A stretch of 64,000 bases of DNA from AC-32 sp963813435. Its GTDB lineage: Bacteria; Actinomycetota; Thermoleophilia; Gaiellales; Gaiellaceae. The notes under the pieces were generated by a model. It worked only from the letters and a program-made list of their open reading frames with translations. It was not told the DNA's origin and did not search any database. Shown here in pieces: positions 59,454-64,000 of the stretch; position 1 is the first letter of the stretch; each line of letters begins with the position of its first letter. The position numbers and the translations under genes were made by a program. The stretch covers positions 1 to 64,000 of the forward strand of contig CAWEYY010000001.1 of NCBI GenBank assembly GCA_963813435.1, read 5' to 3'.

Positions 59454-60337
59454 ATGGGACTCCACCTCGGCCTGATCCTCCCGAACTACGGCGACAACCT
59501 TCGCGCAGAGCGCCTCGCCACGGCCGCCGTCGCCGCCGAGGAGTCCGGATTCGACTCCGGCTGGGCCACCGACCATCTGATCGTCCCGGACGAGCACGCG
59601 CCGATCTACGGCTCGATCGCGGAGCCGCTCGTATCACTCGGATTCCTCGCGGGCCGGACCGAGCGGCTCGAGCTCGGCGTCTCGGCGCTGATCGTCCCGG
59701 CGCGGCAGCCGCTCGTCGTGCTCAAGGAGCTGACGACGCTCGACCTCCTCTCGGGGGGGCGGATCGTCACCGCGGTCGCCGCCGGCTGGATGGAGGGCGA
59801 GTTCGAGACGCTCGGGGCGCCGTTCGAGCAGCGCGGCAAGCTCCTCGACGACTGGCTCGACCTCGCGGCCTCCGCGTTCGCGCAGATGCCCGGGCGCGTC
59901 CGCTACGAGGGGCCGCTGCTCTCGGTCGACGGCTGGCTTGCGCCTGCCCTGGTGCGGCCGGGCGGGCCGGAGTTCTGGATCGCCGGCGTCTCGAAGGCGA
60001 CGCTGCGCCGCGCGGCCAAGACCGGCGTGTGGCATCCCGTGGCCCTCCCGCCGGACGAGCTGCGGAACGATGGCGGCCGACTTCCGCGAGCGCCGCCCAG
60101 ATGGACGTGTCGTCCTGCGGATCAACGTCCAGTTCGCGGACGAGCCCCGGACCGGCGCCGACGAGCGAGGCCGCCACGCGATCTGCGGGGCCATCCGAGT
60201 GGATCGTCGAGCAGCTCGCCGAGTACGTCGAGGCGGGCGCGAACGGGTTCGTCGTCAACCTCGACTACGACGCGGACGGGCTCGAAGAACGAATCCGCCG
60301 CTTCGGCAAAGAGGTCGCGCCGCGGCTCCGCGGCTAG
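59454..60337 (+). CDS. LLM-class (F420/flavin) oxidoreductase, two frameshifts
   Basis: About 293 aa when joined. The first 200 residues (H-L-G-L-I-L-P-N-Y-G, G-W-A-T-D-H-L, G-V-S-A-L-I-V-P-A-R-Q-P, G-W-M-E-G-E-F) are a standard luciferase-like TIM barrel. Near 60061-60072 the frame slips by +1 into T-M-A-A-D-F-R-E-R. Near a C4 run at 60145-60148 it slips +1 again into E-W-I-V-E-Q-L-A-E-Y-V and ends with P-R-L-R-G. Two slips make decay possible, but the codon pattern stays normal. Cofactor F420 is likely in actinobacteria, not proven. Confidence 0.75.
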
Positions 60338-61025
60338 GCCGAGGGACGGCGAACCCGGACGAGCACGAGCGTCTCTTGCGGGCCTTTGGCCGTCGCCTCG
60401 CGGACGAGGCCTACGCCGGGCACGTAGTACTTGTGGTCGATCACGCGGGCTCGAGCGGGGTCCACTCCTTCGTCAGCTGTGCACCCTTGTACCCGCGAAG
60501 CGCCGCCGACAGGCTGAGCACCTGCGCGTGGTCCTCCGCCTCGCCCTTGAAGTGCTCCTGCGCGTAGGCGTGCCCGACCGTCGGATCGGCCTCCATGATC
60601 AGCCCCGGTGAGGCTCCGCCGACGCCTGCCTGCCACGAGCCCTCGGTGCTCGTCACCCTGCCGTGGTCGAGCTCTCTCGTCGCCTCGCCGAAGTACCAGA
60701 CGTTGCCGTCCTCGTCCTGCGCGTACCAGTCGTTGGTCTCCTCGGCGAGCTCGCCGGCGAGGAAGAGCCGGTCGTGGACGACCGTGGTCGGGACGCCGAG
60801 GATTCGCTTCGAGCCTGGGGTCACGACCACCACGTCGCGGGCGGGTTTGCCCTCCTTGACGCCGCGGTAGACGAACGTCGTCCCCGGAGTCAGCGAGTAC
60901 CACGTGTTGTCGATCCGCGCCCCGTGGAAGTCGCCGGCCTCGAAGTCCGGCGGAAAGGAGTTCGTATCGCCGCAGCCCACGGCGAAGAGAAGGATGAGGG
61001 CGGCGAGCGGAAGCGCACCACGCAC
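60334..61025 (-). CDS. Secreted lipoprotein of unknown function (frameshifted at C-terminus)
   Basis: About 230 aa when joined, from the GTG at 61025 (AGGAGA upstream). The lipobox is F-A-V-G-C, Cys near residue 18. The mature domain has N-T-W-Y-S-L-T-P-G-T-T-F-V-Y-R, V-V-H-D-R, D-W-Y-A-Q-D-E-D-G-N-V-W-Y-F-G and, after the slip at about 60441-60455, D-H-K-Y-Y-V-P-G-V-G. This matches a family of bacterial uncharacterised lipoproteins. One base seems missing at the slip. Its TAG shares CTAG with the convergent LLM gene. Confidence 0.75.
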
Positions 61026-61054
61026 GTCTCCTGCAGGGTAGCGCGGGCCAGGAG

Positions 61055-61126
61055 TGGGCGCGGCTGGGATCGAACCAGCGACCTCCCGCGTGTGAAGCGG
61101 GCGCTCTCCCGCTGAGCTACGCGCCC
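61055..61126 (-). tRNA. tRNA-Val(CAC)
   Basis: Acceptor GGGCGCG/CGCGCCC, D arm GCTC-AGCGGGA-GAGC, anticodon stem CCCGC/GCGGG with loop TTCACAC (CAC), and T arm GCTGG-TTCGATC-CCAGC. The CBS-protein stop lies inside its first bases. Confidence 0.94.
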
Positions 61127-61581
61127 GGGGGCTCTGAGGATACCGGCGTGCTCTCGCGGTCGAGGAGCTCGCGGGCGCGGTCGCGCGCTTCCGGATCCTG
61201 CGTGCGCCACAGGCGCTCCACCAGCGCGCGGACGACCTCGCGGATGCCGACCATCCCGAGCAGGTTCTCGCCCTCCAGAACGGGCAGGTGGCGGATCTTG
61301 CGCTCGCCCATGAGACGGGCCGCATCGAGGATGTCGTCGTCGGGAGCGAGCGTGACGAGCTGCCGCGTCATGACGTCGCCGATCTTGACCTCGGCGAAGT
61401 TCGGCCCTTCGCCTGCGAGCCGCAGGACGTCGCGCTCGGTGAAGATCCCGACCAGGCGCTCGCCTTCGCAGACGCCGACCGAGCCGACGGTCTCCTCGAG
61501 CATCCGCGTGATCGCCACCTGGACGGGGTCGTCCGGCGAGACGGTCACCACCCGGAACGCCATCACGTCAGCCACAGCCAC
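61117..61581 (-). CDS. CBS-domain pair protein
   Basis: 154 aa with two CBS motifs (residues about 5-60 and 70-125): V-M-A-F-R-V-V-T-V, G-I-F-T-E-R-D-V-L-R, V-M-T-R-Q-L-V-T-L, I-R-H-L-P-V-L-E-G-E and G-M-V-G-I-R-E-V-V. Such stand-alone CBS pairs bind adenosyl ligands and regulate partner enzymes. The last 10 bases of the gene overlap the 5' end of tRNA-Val, so the final three residues are tRNA-encoded. Confidence 0.92.
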   Translation of the reverse strand: MAVADVMAFRVVTVSPDDPVQVAITRMLEETVGSVGVCEGERLVGIFTERDVLRLAGEGPNFAEVKIGDVMTRQLVTLAPDDDILDAARLMGERKIRHLPVLEGENLLGMVGIREVVRALVERLWRTQDPEARDRARELLDRESTPVSSEPPGA

Positions 61582-61684
61582 TTCCTAGAGTCTAAACGCA
61601 CAAGCCAAGGCACTCGCTTGCGACGCCGATCATGAGAGGGCGTGCCGGCTTTGCCGGTGCGCCCGTTCAGGCGGTAGCATCGCC

Positions 61685-61793
61685 GGCCTCGGGCCGGGCC
61701 CCGTGCGGTGGGAGCTTGTGAACCGCGTCAGATCCGGAAGGAAGCAGCGCTAAGCAATCCCTCCTAGGCGCGTGGTGCGCCCGGCCCGAGGCC
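61685..61793 (+). ncRNA. ffs: Signal recognition particle RNA (4.5S-type)
   Basis: About 109 bases. Long terminal stem GGCCTCGGGCCGGGC pairs with GCCCGGCCCGAGGCC, and the apical region carries the hallmark GTCAGATCCGGAAGGAAGCA with the GGAA tetraloop that binds Ffh. Placed directly before dnaX, as in many actinobacteria. Confidence 0.95.
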
Positions 61794-61811
61794 TTCGATA
61801 AGCTCGACGCA

Positions 61812-63419
61812 GTGGCCGCCCTGTACCGCAAGTACCGCCCGCAGGACTTCGCCGAGGTGGTCGGGCAGGAGGCGGTCGTGCGGACGCTGCAAAACGCGAT
61901 CACGCACGGTCAGATCCGCCAGGCGTACCTGTTCGCCGGCCCGCGCGGGACCGGCAAGACCTCGCTCGCTCGCATCCTCGCGAAGGCGCTGAACTGCGAG
62001 CAAGGGCCGACGCCGACCCCCGACAAGACGTGCCACGCGTGCCGCACGATCGCCGAGGGGACCTCGCTCGACGTGATCGAGATGGACGCGGCCTCGCAGC
62101 GGGGGATCGACGACATCCGCGAGATCCGCGAGCGCGTCGTGCTGCAGCCGGTCGAGGGGCGCTACAAGGTCTACATCCTCGACGAGGCGCACCAGCTCAC
62201 CGACGCCGCCTTCAACGCGCTCCTGAAGCTGATCGAGGAGCCTCCGCCCCACCTCGTCTTCGTCTTCTGCACCACGGACCTCTCGAAGATGCTGCCGACC
62301 GTCCGGTCGCGCTGCCAGACGTTCGCGTTCTCGCGGCCTCGGCTCCCGGAGCTGGTGCAGCTCTTGAGGCGGATCGCCGACGGCGAGGGGATCGAGGCTC
62401 CGGACGCTGCTCTGTCGCTTATCGCACGCTCAGCGCGGGGCTCGTACCGGGACGCCGTCTCGACGCTCGACCAGCTTGCGGCCGCGACCGAGAAGCAGGT
62501 CACCGTCCAGTCGGTGCTGCAGCTGCTCGGCGCCGTCGAGGAGGAGGCGCTGTTCCGGCTCTGCGACCTCGTCGTCGACCGCGACACGGCCGGGGCGCTG
62601 ACCTTCATCGAGGAGCTCTCGGAGCAGGGGCAGGACCTCGGCCGGCTCGTGACCGACCTGCTCGAGCACCTGCGCCACCTGATGCTCGTCCAGCACCTCG
62701 GCGAGGTTCCCGAGTCGCTGCCGGTGACCGAGGAGACGCGTGACCGGCTGAAGGAGCAGGCGAACCAGCTCGGCGAGGCGACCGTCCTGCGGCTCTGCGA
62801 CCTGCTCGCGGTCGCCGTCGAGGACCTGCGCCAGGGCGGCGATCCGCGGCTGCCGCTCGAGCTGGCGTTCGTGAAGGTGACGCGGCCCGCGGCCGACCTG
62901 TCGCGCGAGTCGACGTCCTACCGGCTCGAGCAGCTCGAACGCGGTGGTGTCCATTCGAGCCATGACCCGGGGACAGTCCCCGGGCCGCGGCCCGAAGAGC
63001 CACGTCCGCCGGAGGAGCCACAGGCGGAGCCTCCTGCGGGGCCGCCTTCGCTCGAGCTCGAGCAGCTCCAGGAGGCCTGGCAGCGGACGATCCTGCCCGC
63101 GGTCGAGGAGAAGTCGATCCCGACGGCCTCGGTCCTGCGCGAGGCGCACCCCAAGGGGCTCGCAGGCGACACGCTGACGGTCGAGTTCCCCCAGGCCGCC
63201 TCGTTCCACCGTCAGCTCGCCGAGGAGCCGAAGAACGCGACGCTGCTCGCCGAGGCGCTCTACGAGGTGACCGGCCGCCACCTCGCCCTCGCGTTCGAGG
63301 TCGGCGAGAACGGCGACGAGATCGAGGCCGAGCCCGAGGAGCCCGCGACCGAGGAAGATTTCATCGAGCTCATCAAGCAGAAGTTCGACGCAGAAGAGGT
63401 GAGGGAGCCAGAGCAATGA
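61812..63419 (+). CDS. dnaX: DNA polymerase III subunit gamma/tau
   Basis: 535 aa from GTG 61812. AAA+ clamp-loader domain: Walker A G-P-R-G-T-G-K-T-S near residues 44-52, Walker B V-Y-I-L-D-E-A-H, sensor 1 F-C-T-T-D and arginine finger in V-R-S-R-C. The zinc module has three Cys (N-C-E; C-H-A-C) instead of the usual four. Domain III follows, then a Pro/Glu-rich linker and an acidic C-terminal tau-like domain. It loads the beta clamp. Its stop overlaps ybaB by ATGA. Confidence 0.95.
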   Translation: MAALYRKYRPQDFAEVVGQEAVVRTLQNAITHGQIRQAYLFAGPRGTGKTSLARILAKALNCEQGPTPTPDKTCHACRTIAEGTSLDVIEMDAASQRGIDDIREIRERVVLQPVEGRYKVYILDEAHQLTDAAFNALLKLIEEPPPHLVFVFCTTDLSKMLPTVRSRCQTFAFSRPRLPELVQLLRRIADGEGIEAPDAALSLIARSARGSYRDAVSTLDQLAAATEKQVTVQSVLQLLGAVEEEALFRLCDLVVDRDTAGALTFIEELSEQGQDLGRLVTDLLEHLRHLMLVQHLGEVPESLPVTEETRDRLKEQANQLGEATVLRLCDLLAVAVEDLRQGGDPRLPLELAFVKVTRPAADLSRESTSYRLEQLERGGVHSSHDPGTVPGPRPEEPRPPEEPQAEPPAGPPSLELEQLQEAWQRTILPAVEEKSIPTASVLREAHPKGLAGDTLTVEFPQAASFHRQLAEEPKNATLLAEALYEVTGRHLALAFEVGENGDEIEAEPEEPATEEDFIELIKQKFDAEEVREPEQ

Positions 63420-63739
63420 GTGGCATGGACATGAACAAGATGCTCCAGCAGCTCCAGGAGATGCAGGCGCAGATGGAGCAGGCACAGGAGGAGCTCAAGG
63501 ACGAGACCGTCCAGGCGACCGCGGGCGGCGGGATGGTCACGGTCGTGGCGACGGGCAGCGGCGAGATCCGCGAGATCACGATCGACCCGAAGGCGATCGA
63601 CCCGAACGATCCAGAGCTGCTCGCGGACATGATCGTGGCGGCCGTCAACGAGGCCCTTCGTTCCGCGCAGAGCCTGGTCGAGTCCAAGCTCGGCCCAGCG
63701 CTGGGCGGGCTCCATGGCCTCGGCCTCCCGGGGATGTGA
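63416..63739 (+). CDS. YbaB/EbfC-family nucleoid-associated protein
   Basis: 107 aa. N-terminal Met/Gln-rich coiled coil (M-N-K-M-L-Q-Q-L-Q-E-M-Q) and the family signature I-R-E-I-T-I-D-P-K-A-I-D-P, D-M-I-V-A-A-V-N-E-A. Binds DNA as a dimer. Coupled to dnaX by an ATGA overlap, the common dnaX-ybaB arrangement. Confidence 0.94.
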   Translation: MSGMDMNKMLQQLQEMQAQMEQAQEELKDETVQATAGGGMVTVVATGSGEIREITIDPKAIDPNDPELLADMIVAAVNEALRSAQSLVESKLGPALGGLHGLGLPGM

Positions 63740-63740
63740 G

Positions 63741-64000
63741 ATGAGCGAGATCTACGACGAGCTGCGAGCCGCTCCCGCGTTCGCGGGAGTACCCGACGAG
63801 GCGCTCGAGCGCCTGGCCGAAGTGGCGACCGAAGCCGATTTCCCGGCCGGGCACGTGCTGATCGAGTACGACACGCCGGCCGCGGGCCTCTATTTGATCC
63901 GCGAGGGCCGGGTCGCCGTCCATGCGCCGGCCGCGCAGCTCGAACGCGGCCCCGGCGACGTCATCGGCGAGCGCGCGCTGGCACTCGGGGGGAACCGCGG
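63741..64000 (+). CDS. Cyclic-nucleotide-binding-domain protein, N-terminal part
   Basis: At least 86 residues, running off the window end. It begins one base after the ybaB stop. The sequence F-A-G-V-P-D-E-A-L-E-R-L-A-E, A-G-H-V-L-I-E-Y-D-T-P-A, L-Y-L-I-R-E-G-R-V-A-V, then G-P-G-D-V-I-G-E-R-A-L is a classic cNMP-binding (Crp-like) barrel including the phosphate-binding-cassette start. Whether a DNA-binding or other effector domain follows cannot be seen. recR, often after ybaB, is not here. Confidence 0.85.
   Translation, partial: MSEIYDELRAAPAFAGVPDEALERLAEVATEADFPAGHVLIEYDTPAAGLYLIREGRVAVHAPAAQLERGPGDVIGERALALGGNR

Overview
The window is GC-rich, densely coded bacterial DNA from an actinomycete-like organism, most likely a deep-branching Actinomycetota lineage such as Thermoleophilia (Gaiella or Solirubrobacter type). 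This placement is inference. It rests on the actinobacterial PspA-PspAA and PspAB-HtpX pairs, the LLM (F420-type) oxidoreductase, frequent GTG and TTG starts, many secreted proteins with Pro- or Gly-rich linkers, and a two-component/LolA-like/ABC/GT-C operon. No rRNA or lineage marker is present to settle it.

Layout. 1-1380: accessory DNA with the 3' half of a tRNA-Arg(CCT) at the edge, tRNA-like debris, one unknown gene and a repeat pair. 1382-8962: tRNA-Ala(CGC), an O-methyltransferase/thioredoxin-fold/metallo-beta-lactamase operon, envelope-stress genes (pspA-pspAA facing pspAB-htpX), a membrane protein, a cytochrome c lipoprotein, serS and tRNA-Ser(TGA). 8963-10615: a 1.65-kb islet bounded by a repeat of the tRNA-Ser(TGA) 3' half, carrying one alpha/beta hydrolase. 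10841-18601: extracellular proteins (FN3/PKD/Calx-beta, CAP, a 773-aa secreted protein) and a LuxR-type regulator that has lost its phospho-acceptor Asp. 18699-32948: a large catabolic region with an SDR, an amidohydrolase, a complete CUT2-type ABC importer, an XRE-cupin regulator, a 2-oxoacid dehydrogenase E1/E2 set without E3, a bicupin, an M24 pita-bread enzyme and a 3-hydroxyisobutyrate-dehydrogenase-like enzyme. Its substrate cannot be named from the sequence, and it is the best candidate here for an undescribed pathway. 33030-39167: an overlapping operon running response regulator, kinase, LolA-like protein, ABC-2 ATPase, ABC-2 permease, GT-C membrane protein. 39293-45349: an MFS exporter, a SHOCT protein, a GAF-GGDEF-HD-GYP c-di-GMP enzyme and a secreted protein. 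45375-46062: a REP-associated tyrosine transposase flanked by matching hairpins. 46082-55004: flavin reductase, HAD phosphatase, DUF11/PASTA surface protein, fabF, histidine phosphatase, a seven-repeat RCC1-like protein, and convergent ligase and polymerase genes of LigD type. 55214-61581: three tRNA-Ser genes (GCT, CGA, GGA), a cupredoxin-like protein, aquaporin, Asp-box sialidase-like protein, small secreted protein, LLM oxidoreductase, lipoprotein, tRNA-Val(CAC) and a CBS protein. 61685-64000: SRP RNA, dnaX, ybaB and the start of a cyclic-nucleotide-binding-domain gene.

A cross-cutting feature is that nine otherwise well-formed genes are each interrupted by one or two single-base frameshifts, several in C or G runs. 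I joined these into single entries. Base-calling error is the simplest explanation, but it has not been shown.
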